Source: Butyricicoccus pullicaecorum
Lineage (GTDB): Bacteria; Bacillota; Clostridia; Oscillospirales; Butyricicoccaceae
Direction: 5' to 3'
Assembly (NCBI GenBank): GCA_018365995.1
Contig: JAGZIY010000008.1
Span: forward strand, 1-64,000
Length of the DNA stretch: 64,000 bases
The notes beneath the pieces are model-generated. The model was not told where the DNA came from, ran no database searches, and saw nothing but the letters and a program-made list of their open reading frames with translations. Made by a program: the position numbers and the translations under genes. Below are positions 25,837-35,132 of this stretch, one piece after another. How positions within the stretch are numbered: position 1 is the first letter of the stretch; every line of letters begins with the position of its first letter.

Positions 25837-27525
25837 TTACTTCTTGATATTGAATGCCTTGGTCTGACTGCGTAGGATCTGCGACTGCGAGAACAATTCA
25901 TCACTAATTGCGGAATTTTCCTCACTGCTTGCAGAGTTTGTCTGCACAACAGCAGAAATCTGCTCGATTCCCTGCGTAATCTGTGTGAGCGCCTCCGCCT
26001 CATCACGCACAACCTTTGCGATGCCGTCTATTTGACCGCCCGACTGTGCCGCAAGACGCAGGGTCTTTTCCATGGTCTCAGAAACCTCTTTTACAATATC
26101 ACCGCCGTGTTTTACTGCACTCATAGAATTTTCAATCAATACCTTGGTTGCCTGCGCAGCCTCACTGGACTGACTTGCAAGGCTGCGCACCTCGTCCGCA
26201 ACCACCGCAAAGCCCTTTCCAGCTGTTCCGGCACGTGCTGCCTCAACCGCTGCATTGAGTGCAAGGATATTGGTCTGGAAGGCAATGCTCTCGATGGTGC
26301 TGATAATCTTGCCAATTTCCTGCGAGGACTGATGAATGTCTTTCATCGCAGCAATCATGTGGGACATCTGCTCGTTGCTGGTAGAAATCTGCACATCAGT
26401 TTGACGCGCATTGTCCTGCACCTCCTGTGCCGCTTTCGCATTTTTTCTTGCATTTGCAGAAAGCTCTTCCAGAGATGCGAGCAATTCTTCGACCGCACTT
26501 GCCTGCTCGGTTGCGCCCTGTGCCAGCGCCTGCGAACTTGAGGAAATCTGTTCGGCACCGCTCGTTACCTGTGTCGTTGCTCTGTCAATCTGATAGATGG
26601 CTTCGGAAACCGCAGTGCTCATCTTTTCAATGGACTCCTCAATGGAGCGGAAATCTCCAATAAATTTTGTAGACACCCTGACATCAAAGTTTCCCTGCGC
26701 CATTTCTGCCAAGATACGGTTGATATCCGATACATAGCCATCTATCCGTGCAAGGGCATTACCCAAAGTCGCAGTGAGCTGCCCCAATTCATTTTGTCCA
26801 TGATAGCTGAACTGCAAATGCAGATGTCCTTCCGCCAAGGGGGTACTCTCATTGGTGAGTGCCAGAATCGGACGCACCACATTGTGCAATACATAATGTA
26901 TGAGGCTCATAAGGCATGCGAGAGAGGCAAGGAAGCACAGAATTACAACTGTCTGCATCACACGAATCGCACGATTCATGTGCTCTTTTGCCTCGGTATT
27001 CAATAACTCTGCCCGCTCAATGATCTTAACAAGCCTTAAAACCACCTGATCTACATTCTTGCGAATCGTGTTTTGATAATAGGACTGTGCAGATTCCGCA
27101 TCGGTTTGCAGGGTAGAAAGCGCGTTCTTTGCAGATTCATGCAGCTGTTTATGGAGTGGCTCGAGCTCGGTGCGCAATGCCAGAAGCTCAGCATCATCGG
27201 TTCCAGCATCTCCATAGAGCCACTGTCCCAGACTGCAAGTGGTAGGGTCTGTGCTTCCCGTGAACTCGGTTCCCGCATAGAGTGCATTACTGAGCAGTGT
27301 TGCCCAGTGATAATGTGCCACTTCCGCTGCCTGTGCAGCCTCTAGGATACCCGTTGCGCTTCCACTCTCCTTCTGCGCTGTGCGAATCCCATTGATGCCG
27401 ATATTGACCGCTGCACAAAACATCAGTGAGGAGCAAAGCGCAGCCAAAACACGAATCCATACCGCGCGTTTAATACTCTGTTTTCCTCCAAACCTGCCTC
27501 CTGCGGGCTTCACATTTTCTTTCAT
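25837..27525 (-). CDS. Methyl-accepting chemotaxis protein with extracytoplasmic CZB domain
   Basis: This 562-residue receptor has membrane segments at about 26-48 and 190-215. The region between them looks like a chemoreceptor zinc-binding (CZB) domain: HYHWATLL, then CSLGQWLYGD, then LEPLHKQLHESA, giving the expected His/Cys set. HAMP follows, and then the signalling domain with hairpin tip IESIAFQTNILALNAAVEAA. CZB is usually cytoplasmic, so the outward placement is unusual. It may sense zinc or oxidants such as hypochlorous acid, as inferred from the family. ATG 27525 follows GAGGGGG. No other chemotaxis gene is nearby. Confidence 0.85.
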   Translation of the reverse strand: MKENVKPAGGRFGGKQSIKRAVWIRVLAALCSSLMFCAAVNIGINGIRTAQKESGSATGILEAAQAAEVAHYHWATLLSNALYAGTEFTGSTDPTTCSLGQWLYGDAGTDDAELLALRTELEPLHKQLHESAKNALSTLQTDAESAQSYYQNTIRKNVDQVVLRLVKIIERAELLNTEAKEHMNRAIRVMQTVVILCFLASLACLMSLIHYVLHNVVRPILALTNESTPLAEGHLHLQFSYHGQNELGQLTATLGNALARIDGYVSDINRILAEMAQGNFDVRVSTKFIGDFRSIEESIEKMSTAVSEAIYQIDRATTQVTSGAEQISSSSQALAQGATEQASAVEELLASLEELSANARKNAKAAQEVQDNARQTDVQISTSNEQMSHMIAAMKDIHQSSQEIGKIISTIESIAFQTNILALNAAVEAARAGTAGKGFAVVADEVRSLASQSSEAAQATKVLIENSMSAVKHGGDIVKEVSETMEKTLRLAAQSGGQIDGIAKVVRDEAEALTQITQGIEQISAVVQTNSASSEENSAISDELFSQSQILRSQTKAFNIKK

Positions 27526-27733
27526 TTGAATTTCCCCCTCATCCCATGAATATATTTTTTGTATGCCCCATAAATCATACTGTTCAGGTGTATTTTATTT
27601 AGTATAGCACTTTTACACAAAGCATGTCCAGTGATTACACGCATTATTTTCTAATTTATGACAAAATATCTCTATTTCCGCAAACTCTGCTCTCATAACA
27701 TATATATTTTTTACAACGGCTCTGTTTTCCGCA

Positions 27734-27770
27734 AAAAAAGCTGTCATCTGAAATCAGATGACAGCTTTTT
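27734..27770. terminator. Terminator after glyS
   Basis: AAGCTGTCATCTG pairs with CAGATGACAGCTT around AAAT (27738-27767), flanked by A and T runs so it works on both strands. It closes the minus-strand glyS transcript and separates it from the chemoreceptor promoter region (27526-27733), where no gene is seen. Confidence 0.9.
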
Positions 27771-27781
27771 ACGCAGTGGAC

Positions 27782-29176
27782 TCAAAATGCAATTTTCTTC
27801 GCCAGATAATGGGTGAGATCGTCAATCTTCACGCGCTCCTGCTCCATAGTATCACGGTCACGAACGGTGACACAGCCATCCTGTTCGGTCTCAAAATCAA
27901 CGGTAATGCAGAACGGGGTTCCGATTTCGTCCTCACGACGATAACGCTTGCCGATGGAGCCAGCATCATCGAAGTCCACATTGAACTTTTTCGACAACTT
28001 CTCCCAAATAGGCATTGCCTGTTCAGTAAGCTTTTTGGACAGCGGCAGGATTGCAGCCTTGAACGGCGCGAGCGCCGGATGCAGGCGCAGAACGGTGCGC
28101 ACATCATCTTTACCATTCTTGTCCTGACCGACGACGACCTCCTCGTCATAAGCCTCACACAGGAATGCCAGCGCAACGCGGTCGGCACCCAGAGACGGCT
28201 CGATGACATAGGGGATATACTTTTCATTGCTTTCCTGATCGAAATATTCCATGGAAACACCGGAGGTATTCTGGTGCTGTGTCAAGTCAAAGTCGGTACG
28301 GTCGGCAATGCCCCACAACTCGCCCCAGCCAAACGGGAACAGGAACTCGATATCGGTTGTGGCATTGGAATAGTGAGACAGCTCCTCTGGGTCATGGTCA
28401 CGCAGGCGCAGGTTCTCGTCCTTCATGCCGAGAGAGAGCAGCCAGTTATGGCAGTAATCCTTCCAGTACTTGAACCATTCCAAATCTGTGTCGGGCTTAC
28501 AGAAGAATTCCAGTTCCATCTGCTCAAACTCACGGGTACGGAAGGTAAAGTTGCCCGGGGTGATTTCGTTGCGGAAGGACTTGCCCACCTGTCCGACACC
28601 GAAGGGCAGCTTTTTGCGGGTGGTGCGCTGGATATTCTGGAAGTTTACAAAAATGCCTTGTGCGGTCTCTGGACGCAGGAAAATCTCATTTTTTGCATTC
28701 TCGGTAACGCCCTGAAAGGTCTTGAACATCAGGTTGAACTGACGGATATCTGTAAAGTTATGACCGCCGCAGTTCGGGCAGGCGATCTGATGCTCGGTGA
28801 TATAGTCCATCATCTGCTGGTTGGACCAGCCTGCGGGATTTTCACCGGTGGTATCTTCAATCAGCTGGTCGGCACGATGGCGTGTCTTACAGTCTTTGCA
28901 ATCCATGAGTGGATCAGAGAATCCACCTACGTGACCGGATGCCACCCAAGTGGTCGGATTCATCAGGATTGCGGAATCCAGTCCCACGTTATAGGGAGAT
29001 TCCTGCACAAACTTCTTGCGCCATGCTGCCTTGACATTGTTCTTAAACTCAACGCCAAGCGGGCCATAATCCCATGTGTTTGCCAGACCGCCATAAATTT
29101 CCGAGCCGGCATAAACAAAACCGCGGCCTTTGCAAAGGGCTACGATTTTTTCCATGGTCTTTTCGCTGTTTTTCAT
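27782..29176 (-). CDS. glyS: Glycyl-tRNA synthetase
   Basis: This 464-residue class II synthetase of the single-chain alpha2 type charges tRNA-Gly. It begins KNSEKTMEKIVALCKGRG and has the motif 1 region YDYGPLG-like segment WDYGPLGVEFKNNVK. A zinc-type CKDCKTRHRAD/CPNCGG insertion follows, then motif 2 FRNEITPGNFTFRTREFEQME and motif 3 EPSLGADRVALAFL. ATG 29176 follows AAAGGAG; the frame is open to 29356 but that part overlaps the end of the next gene. No T-box was found in the 115-base leader. Confidence 0.95.
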   Translation of the reverse strand: MKNSEKTMEKIVALCKGRGFVYAGSEIYGGLANTWDYGPLGVEFKNNVKAAWRKKFVQESPYNVGLDSAILMNPTTWVASGHVGGFSDPLMDCKDCKTRHRADQLIEDTTGENPAGWSNQQMMDYITEHQIACPNCGGHNFTDIRQFNLMFKTFQGVTENAKNEIFLRPETAQGIFVNFQNIQRTTRKKLPFGVGQVGKSFRNEITPGNFTFRTREFEQMELEFFCKPDTDLEWFKYWKDYCHNWLLSLGMKDENLRLRDHDPEELSHYSNATTDIEFLFPFGWGELWGIADRTDFDLTQHQNTSGVSMEYFDQESNEKYIPYVIEPSLGADRVALAFLCEAYDEEVVVGQDKNGKDDVRTVLRLHPALAPFKAAILPLSKKLTEQAMPIWEKLSKKFNVDFDDAGSIGKRYRREDEIGTPFCITVDFETEQDGCVTVRDRDTMEQERVKIDDLTHYLAKKIAF

Positions 29177-29291
29177 TTTATTTTCTCCTTTCGGCGTATA
29201 TGGCGTATACGCACCCAAAAAATCATATACAGTCAGTTTAACAGCTTTCCGTACAAAGTCAAGGGCAAAGGCTGTTTTTATCCAAAAGATT

Positions 29292-30137
29292 TCAGAAGCA
29301 GTCCCAATTGTATAGAACGCTGCTGAAATCACGCTTTTCCAAATCCGCACGGGCAATAAAGAAATTGCCTACGCCGCAATCTCCCCACAGCACATAATCC
29401 ATGCCGTCAACCATTTCGGAATCCATCTGAAACAGCAGCGTATCATAGCGCTGATATGGTTCCATAAATTCTCTTGGGTCGCTCTGCGTAAAAAATGGAT
29501 GTCCCAGCATACGGTGTCCGGTTACTTCCAGTGCATCATAAAGATACTGCCGTTCTGTTCCATTCAAAATCGTATAAAAGGACACCTCTCCAATTTCTTC
29601 CCCAAAGGTTTCCTCCATGATTGTACGGAACAGCGGGTCAAAGAGATAGCTAGCTGGACTCATATAACACATCTCTCTGCGCACAGAAACCGCTGCCTCC
29701 TTGCAAACTGGTGTATATCCCTCCTCCCCTGTTTCTTGTGGAATCCCCAAGGCGCACACAGCCTGTGCCGTTACAGAGCGGTCGATTTGTTCGTGGTATA
29801 CCACACGGAACGTATCCTGCTGGTCCGGCGCTTCAAAATCCAGCCCACAGACATCATCTGGTGCAATGAAAAATTGCAGCATACCCGTTTGCGGCAGGGG
29901 TGCGTCTGTCTGTGCCTGCTCCAAATTGATTTGCGCAAGCAGCAGCAGCTTTTCTCCCCGTGAATCGGTTGGATACGGCTTTTGCAGATCCCAGTAGGGC
30001 AAGCCGCCGAACTTGCTGTCGAAAAGTGTTGGCACACGGTCTGACTGTATGGTCAGTGCATACGCCTGCTGTCCTGTTCTTCTCTTGATTTCTTCTACAA
30101 TTTTCACGATTCGTTCAGTGGGTACCTGTTTGTCCAT
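29292..30137 (-). CDS. DUF1963 (YwqG-like) protein
   Basis: This 281-residue cytoplasmic protein of the DUF1963/YwqG family has unknown function. Family features are SKFGGLPYW near residue 45, LLLLAQINLEQ near 70, LQFFIAPDD and the terminal WGDCGVGNFFI. ATG 30137 follows GGAGGAGGC; a longer frame from 30215 lacks a site. It reads toward glyS on the same strand, with 115 bases between. Confidence 0.82.
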   Translation of the reverse strand: MDKQVPTERIVKIVEEIKRRTGQQAYALTIQSDRVPTLFDSKFGGLPYWDLQKPYPTDSRGEKLLLLAQINLEQAQTDAPLPQTGMLQFFIAPDDVCGLDFEAPDQQDTFRVVYHEQIDRSVTAQAVCALGIPQETGEEGYTPVCKEAAVSVRREMCYMSPASYLFDPLFRTIMEETFGEEIGEVSFYTILNGTERQYLYDALEVTGHRMLGHPFFTQSDPREFMEPYQRYDTLLFQMDSEMVDGMDYVLWGDCGVGNFFIARADLEKRDFSSVLYNWDCF

Positions 30138-30255
30138 TTGTCTGCCTCCTCCGGCGTTTGATTCTGATACTAGAATACCGGAAAATCCGAAATCTGTCAC
30201 CTGTTTTGACATCATTTGCTATGAAAAATTTTTACTGTTTTTATGATTTTAGGGC

Positions 30256-30284
30256 TTGACGACTGCTTTCTTTCGTGTTAGAAT
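30256..30284 (+). promoter_or_regulatory. Promoter of tRNA-Pro(TGG)
   Basis: TTGACG at 30256-30261 and TAGAAT at 30279-30284 with 17-base spacing lie 24 bases before the tRNA. Confidence 0.75.
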
Positions 30285-30308
30285 AAATAAGCAATTTAGC
30301 GAGAGCAT

Positions 30309-30384
30309 CGAGGTGTAGCGCAGCTGGTAGCGCGCCTGCTTTGGGAGCAGGATGCCGCAGGTTCAAGTCCTGTCACCTCGACCA
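30309..30384 (+). tRNA. tRNA-Pro (anticodon TGG)
   Basis: The acceptor stem CGAGGTG/CACCTCG is complete. The anticodon arm CCTGC-TTTGGGA-GCAGG gives TGG, and the T-loop is TTCAAGT. CCA is encoded. The deformylase-like gene follows 83 bases later and may be co-transcribed. Confidence 0.95.
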
Positions 30385-30467
30385 ACCACCCAAACCCCCG
30401 TTCCATGTGGACGGGGGTTCTTTCATATCCAAATCAATTTGTGAGTTCTATTGTTGGAGGAAATACA

Positions 30468-30878
30468 ATGGTAAGAGAAATTTGCAGAGATGTTTCCCTG
30501 CTTTCCCAAAAGTCCGAACCCGCCACACCGGAGGACCTTTCTCTGGCGGCAGACCTGTTGGAGACGCTGCAAGCCCACAAGGAGGGCTGTGTCGGCATGG
30601 CATGCAATATGATCGGCATATGCAAACGTATCATCGTATTTGAAAATGACGGCAGCTACATGACCATGTTCAATCCGGAAATCGTAAAGCAGTCCGGACT
30701 TTACGAAACCGAGGAGGGCTGTCTTTCTCTCACAGGCACGCGAAAGACAAAGCGTTGGAAATCCATCAAGGTACAATACCAAAATGAAAATTTCCAGACA
30801 CGCTTCAAAACCTTTACTGGCTGGACTGCTCAAATCATTCAGCACGAAATCGACCACTGTGAAGGAATCCTCATCTAA
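30468..30878 (+). CDS. Peptide deformylase-like protein
   Basis: This 136-residue member of the polypeptide deformylase family shows motif 2 EEGCLS (metal Cys) and motif 3 QHEIDHCEG (metal His pair and catalytic Glu). Motif 1 reads GCVGMACNMIG where active enzymes have GxGxAAxQ, so the catalytic Gln position is changed. Such short Firmicutes paralogues exist beside a normal deformylase and may be weak or have other substrates. ATG 30468 follows GGAGGAAATACA. Confidence 0.85.
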   Translation: MVREICRDVSLLSQKSEPATPEDLSLAADLLETLQAHKEGCVGMACNMIGICKRIIVFENDGSYMTMFNPEIVKQSGLYETEEGCLSLTGTRKTKRWKSIKVQYQNENFQTRFKTFTGWTAQIIQHEIDHCEGILI

Positions 30879-30884
30879 GACCGA

Positions 30885-30920
30885 AAAAAATCCCATCTGA
30901 TTTTTCAGATGGGATTTTTT
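30885..30920. terminator. Bidirectional terminator
   Basis: AAATCCCATCTGA pairs with TCAGATGGGATTT, flanked by A and T runs, between the converging deformylase-like and ABC transporter genes. Confidence 0.9.
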
Positions 30921-30924
30921 GTTC

Positions 30925-31647
30925 TTAAAGCACCTGTGAGAGAAACTCACGCAGTCTGGGGTGCTGTGGATTTGTAAAGAAAGACTCCGGCTCATTCTGC
31001 TCTGCCACAACGCCGCCGTCCATAAAGAGTACACGGGTCGCAACCGAACGCGCAAAGCCCATTTCATGGGTCACCACGACCATGGTCATTCCCTCATCTG
31101 CAAGCTCCTTCATGAGGTTCAATACCTCACCCACCATTTCTGGGTCGAGCGCAGAGGTCGGCTCATCAAAGAGCATCACATCGGGATTCATGGCAAGAGC
31201 GCGTGCAATGGCGATACGCTGCTGCTGTCCGCCGGAAAGCTGCTTGGGATAGGCATCCGCCTTATCCGGCAAGCCGACACGCCCCAAAAGTTCGAGCGCA
31301 CGTGCGTCTGCCTGCTCGGCGGTCATAAGCCCCAGCTTTACCGGCGCCAGCTTGATATTTTCACGCACGGTCAGATGGGGAAACAGATTGAACTGCTGGA
31401 ACACCATGCCCATTTTCTGGCGCATTTTATTGATATCATTCTTCGGGTCTGTGATATCGACCCCTTCAAAGGTAATGGTTCCGCTGCTTGGCTGTTCGAG
31501 CAGGTTCAGGCACCGCAGAAAGGTAGACTTACCCGAGCCAGACGGCCCAATGATAACCACCTTTTCTCCCTTTTCGATATGTTCGTTGATACCCTTGAGC
31601 ACCAAATGGTTCCCATACGCTTTTTCCAGATTTTTAACGCTTATCAC
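30925..31647 (-). CDS. Polar amino-acid ABC transporter ATP-binding protein
   Basis: This 240-residue ATPase of the GlnQ type powers amino-acid import. Walker A is GPSGSGKST, the signature LSGGQQQRIAIARAL, Walker B VMLFDEPTSALD, and the H-loop VVVTHEMGFA. GTG 31647 lies 10 bases after GAGGAGG and overlaps the end of the permease gene by 14 bases, which couples the two. The open frame to 31677 is not needed. It is the last gene of the binding protein-permease-ATPase operon. Confidence 0.92.
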   Translation of the reverse strand: MISVKNLEKAYGNHLVLKGINEHIEKGEKVVIIGPSGSGKSTFLRCLNLLEQPSSGTITFEGVDITDPKNDINKMRQKMGMVFQQFNLFPHLTVRENIKLAPVKLGLMTAEQADARALELLGRVGLPDKADAYPKQLSGGQQQRIAIARALAMNPDVMLFDEPTSALDPEMVGEVLNLMKELADEGMTMVVVTHEMGFARSVATRVLFMDGGVVAEQNEPESFFTNPQHPRLREFLSQVL

Positions 31648-32416
31648 TTTCGCGCAGCCTCCTCTCGAATATCGCAAGCAGCTTGGTCATAATGAGAATG
31701 ATGACAAGATAGATGATTGCTAGGCTGACATAAGGCACGATTGCATTGTAGGTCTTGCTCACAATGACCTTTGCCGCCTGCGTCAAATCCTGTACAGAAA
31801 TGACCATAACGACTGAGGTTTCCTTCACGAGGGTAATCATCTCATTACCAAGTGCAGGCAGAATGTTTTTGATTGCCTGCGGCACGATGATATAGCGCAT
31901 GGTCTGTACATAGTTGAGTCCCAGCGAGCGTCCTGCCTCCATCTGTCCCTGATCGACCGACATAATACCCGAGCGCACGATTTCGGCAACATACGCGCCG
32001 GAGTTGATGCCGAAGGTTAAAATCGCACACCACGTTGTCTCGATGGAGCCAAGCTTGGGCACCATAATAACAAAGCCCATGAGGAGCAGCTGCACCATGA
32101 CCGGTGTTCCGCGAATGATGGTCAGATACAACTTACAAAGTGCATTGGCAACGCGAAGCAGCACATTTGGCTTTGTCCGCTTGGAATCGTGTGCAGAGCG
32201 CACGACCGCGACCAATACGCCAATGATAATACCCAAAACGAGCGCGCCTACCGCGATGACAAAGGTCGTTTGCAGACCGCTTACAAAAAACTTCCAGCGA
32301 TCCTCAAAAACAAAGGTCTGGAAAATATCATAAATAAATTTCTGAAAACCTGCGGGCAGACCGGCGATCCAGTCAGGCATTGTGCTCAGCCAATCGGCAA
32401 ATTTCATAACCGGCAT
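31634..32416 (-). CDS. Amino-acid ABC transporter permease
   Basis: This 260-residue inner-membrane permease of the His/Glu/Gln type has an N-terminal soluble stretch and about five membrane helices. The coupling motif lies in the region EAGRSLGLNYVQTMRYIIVPQA. ATG 32416 is about 11 bases after GGAGG. It lies between the substrate-binding gene and the ATPase. The substrate is probably a polar or aromatic amino acid; it cannot be told from this chain. Confidence 0.92.
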   Translation of the reverse strand: MPVMKFADWLSTMPDWIAGLPAGFQKFIYDIFQTFVFEDRWKFFVSGLQTTFVIAVGALVLGIIIGVLVAVVRSAHDSKRTKPNVLLRVANALCKLYLTIIRGTPVMVQLLLMGFVIMVPKLGSIETTWCAILTFGINSGAYVAEIVRSGIMSVDQGQMEAGRSLGLNYVQTMRYIIVPQAIKNILPALGNEMITLVKETSVVMVISVQDLTQAAKVIVSKTYNAIVPYVSLAIIYLVIILIMTKLLAIFERRLRESDKR

Positions 32417-32461
32417 AACCAGAGATACCTCCTTCTTCTCTCATACTCCAGTAAAACAAGG

Positions 32462-32489
32462 GCAAGGGGCGGCTCAAGCCGTCCCTTGC
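32462..32489 (-). promoter_or_regulatory. Intra-operon hairpin between binding protein and permease genes
   Basis: GCAAGGG pairs with CCCTTGC, with an inner CGGC/GCCG stem. It sits just after the binding-protein stop. It likely stabilises that part of the mRNA or lets only some transcripts continue, giving more binding protein than permease. Confidence 0.6.
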
Positions 32490-32503
32490 ATCTAAGCTTT
32501 GGA

Positions 32504-33277
32504 TCACTCGTGGATATACTGTGCAATAATTTTATCAATGGTACCGTCACTCTTGAGTTCTTCCAGTGCGCCATTGATCTTATCTCTCAGTTCGGTATTA
32601 TCCTTTGCGATTGCTGCTGCATAATCCTCGACTGCATATTCCGTATCCAGAATCTTCAGCCCCTCATTTGCCTCCACATAAGCCTTTGCCGGTGCGTTAT
32701 CAATAACGACCGCATCGATCTGACCATTTACCAGAGCCTGTGTTGCAACTACGCCGGACTCAAAACGCTGTACATACTCCTCACCGAGATCACCTGTGCA
32801 GTACAGGTCACCAGTGGTACCAGTCTGTACACCAACCTTCTTTCCGGTCAAATCCTCTACCTTAGCGATTTCAGAATCCTCTGCAACGATAATCGACTGA
32901 ATACCGGTTGCATAAGAAGTTGTAAAGTTTACCTGCTCCTCACGGTCTGGTGTAACAGTCATGCCAGCCATAGAGAAGTCCAGCTGTCCCGCATTGAGCG
33001 CCGGAATCAGTGCATCAAATTCCATATTGATGATTTCAAGTTCCATGCCAAGTTTGTCGGCAATTGCCTTGGCAATATCCGCATCAATGCCAATGACATT
33101 GTTATTTTCATCTACCATTTCGTAAGGGGGGAAGGTCGCATTGGTTCCCATGCGCAGGGTACCGCCCTCCGCCTGTGCATCTGCGCCATTTGTGTTGCTG
33201 CCGCCGCAGCCTGCCATCACACCAAAAGCCAGCATGGACATTGCGAGAAGCCCCGCCATTTTTTTCTTCATACGCAT
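32504..33277 (-). CDS. Amino-acid ABC transporter substrate-binding lipoprotein
   Basis: This 257-residue lipoprotein has signal and lipobox VMAGC near residue 23, then a family 3 solute-binding fold: LRMGTNATFPPYEMVD, GIDADIAKAIADKLG, the ligand-contact region DFSMAGMTVTPDREEQV and KVGVQTGTTGD. It captures an amino acid outside the cell and delivers it to the linked permease. ATG 33277 follows GGAGG by 8 bases. The 398-base region before it contains only AT-rich promoter-like sequence and no gene. Confidence 0.92.
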   Translation of the reverse strand: MRMKKKMAGLLAMSMLAFGVMAGCGGSNTNGADAQAEGGTLRMGTNATFPPYEMVDENNNVIGIDADIAKAIADKLGMELEIINMEFDALIPALNAGQLDFSMAGMTVTPDREEQVNFTTSYATGIQSIIVAEDSEIAKVEDLTGKKVGVQTGTTGDLYCTGDLGEEYVQRFESGVVATQALVNGQIDAVVIDNAPAKAYVEANEGLKILDTEYAVEDYAAAIAKDNTELRDKINGALEELKSDGTIDKIIAQYIHE

Positions 33278-33675
33278 TTTCTATTCCTCCAAAAATTCCG
33301 TAAAGTTTGATTGAGTATTATTATACACCCTTTTACATAAATTGCAACTGCTTTTCTCAGAACTTCTCTTGCCAAAGTCACATTTTTTTGTTCGTTTTGC
33401 TCCAAAAATCCGTCATATTGTACAATGTTTTTCTTTTCTCACTTTTGAACAAATATTTTTATGTATATTTATTCAATTCTGTTTTGAGAGCTTTCTCTGA
33501 AAGCTGCTGAATTTTTCTATCCGATTCCTCTTTTTTATGCTATAATAAACGGAAACGAGGGCATTTCCAGCTTGCTTTGTATCTTTTTCTGGTAGAAAAT
33601 GATATTTTTTCGAAGTTTATTCGCAGTGCAATGATGTCCTCCATTCTATTTATGCTGCATGTATGGGAGGATATC
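33278..33675. other. Divergent AT-rich promoter region
   Basis: No gene is supported here. It separates the minus-strand amino-acid transporter from the plus-strand MBOAT gene. A TATAAT at about 33540-33545 may be the -10 of the MBOAT operon, with no clear -35. Frames seen through it are AT-rich and lack start signals. Confidence 0.4.
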
Positions 33676-35118
33676 ATGCTATTCAACTCTTATTTATTTA
33701 TGCTGTTTTTCCTGCCGCTCTGTCTTGCCGGCTGGTTTCTCACCCCCGCTCGAACGGCTCCCCTGTTCCTGCTCGCCATGTCCCTCTGGTTCTATGCCGC
33801 CAACGACCCCTATGGACTGCCTGTTCTGATTGCAAGCGCGCTCATCAACTGGTACATCGGGCGCAGGCTCACCAAAACGCCTTCCAAAAGCTGGCTCGTT
33901 CTTGGACTGGTTCTCAACCTCGGTACACTCGGCGTCCTCAAATATCTAAACTTTGTCCTGCACAATCTCAACCGCTTTATTGGCACCGACTTTGGCGCAG
34001 TTTCTTTGCTTCTTCCGCTCGGCATCAGCTTCTTTACCTTTCAGCAGGTTGCCTATCTGATTGATGCCTACCACGGCAAGGCAGAGCCTTATGCGCTGCC
34101 CGAATACGCACTCTTCGTCTCCTTCTTCCCCTATGTCATGAGCGGCCCGATTGCATTTCACAGCGAAATCATACCGCAGCTGCGCGACCCGCGAACACAC
34201 ACCCTCAACTGGGAAAATTTTGCCCGCGGACTGACCCTCATCAGCTACGGTCTTGCCAAAAAGGTGCTTTTGGCAGATATCCTCGGACAGGCAGTCAACG
34301 TAGCATGGAACGATGTGCAGCACCTCAGCACAGCAACCGCTTTGGTTGCCATGTTCTCCTATACCTTCCAGCTTTACTTTGACTTTTCTGGTTACTGTGA
34401 TATCGCTGCTGGTACTGCCAAAATGATTGGCATTGATTTGCCGCGCAACTTCAATTCCCCCTACCGTGCCTGCTCCATCACCGAATTCTGGAAGCGCTGG
34501 CACATGACCATGACCCGCTTTTTCACCCAATATTTATACATCCCGCTCGGCGGCTCCCGCAAGGGTTTTGCACGCACCTGTCTCAACACTATGGTTGTGT
34601 TTCTGTTCTCCGGACTGTGGCACGGTGCAAGCTGGACTTTCATCGTATGGGGCGGTCTGCATGGGCTTGCGCTCACCCTCGCCAAGATTCGTGACCACTT
34701 TACAGACAAGCGCCTGCCCAAACCGCTCGGCTGGATTTTGACCTTTCTGTTTGTCAACCTTGCATGGGTATTCTTCCGTGCCCCCAGTCTGACCAGCGCA
34801 CACATTTTCTTCCAGAAGCTGTTTTCCAATACGTGGTGGGGGCTGCCATACAGCATGTATTCCTGCTTCATGGTGACAGAGGCAAAGGCTGTTAACCAAC
34901 TCATGCACCTGCAAAGTGAGACGCTCGGACTTGTTGCGACTATTTTCTTTCTGGTACTCGCGCTCGTTCTGTCGCTCCTGCCGCACAATGCGATTACACG
35001 CACGCTGGGAGAGCGTTTCCGTCCGTCTGCATTGCAGCTGAGTATTTCCACCGTGCTGTTGGTTTGGAGTATCCTTTCCTTCACCGGCATCAGCACTTTC
35101 CTGTACTTCAACTTCTAA
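33676..35118 (+). CDS. MBOAT-family O-acyltransferase (AlgI/DltB-like)
   Basis: This 480-residue polytopic membrane protein of the MBOAT family moves acyl, usually acetyl, groups to polymers outside the membrane. It shows the family core FSGYCDIAAGTAKMIGI, NFNSPYRACSITEFWKRWHMT and the catalytic-His region FLFSGLWHGASWTF. ATG 33676 follows GGGAGGATATC. The next gene, 14 bases on, encodes an SGNH-like partner, so the pair resembles AlgI-AlgJ type O-acetylation cassettes. The modified polymer is unknown. Confidence 0.9.
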   Translation: MLFNSYLFMLFFLPLCLAGWFLTPARTAPLFLLAMSLWFYAANDPYGLPVLIASALINWYIGRRLTKTPSKSWLVLGLVLNLGTLGVLKYLNFVLHNLNRFIGTDFGAVSLLLPLGISFFTFQQVAYLIDAYHGKAEPYALPEYALFVSFFPYVMSGPIAFHSEIIPQLRDPRTHTLNWENFARGLTLISYGLAKKVLLADILGQAVNVAWNDVQHLSTATALVAMFSYTFQLYFDFSGYCDIAAGTAKMIGIDLPRNFNSPYRACSITEFWKRWHMTMTRFFTQYLYIPLGGSRKGFARTCLNTMVVFLFSGLWHGASWTFIVWGGLHGLALTLAKIRDHFTDKRLPKPLGWILTFLFVNLAWVFFRAPSLTSAHIFFQKLFSNTWWGLPYSMYSCFMVTEAKAVNQLMHLQSETLGLVATIFFLVLALVLSLLPHNAITRTLGERFRPSALQLSISTVLLVWSILSFTGISTFLYFNF

Positions 35119-35132
35119 AAGGAGGATTCTCT

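Noticed and set aside
29177..29291. T-box ahead of glyS
   Set aside because: The leader is only about 115 bases and contains neither a TGGNACCGCG motif nor a terminator hairpin.
27758..29326. Long plus-strand frame (522 codons) over glyS
   Set aside because: It is the antisense shadow of glycyl-tRNA synthetase, whose motifs and ribosome site are on the minus strand.
33307..33510. 67-codon frame between the amino-acid transporter and MBOAT genes
   Set aside because: AT-rich, Phe/Cys/Tyr-rich translation without a ribosome site; looks like promoter DNA.
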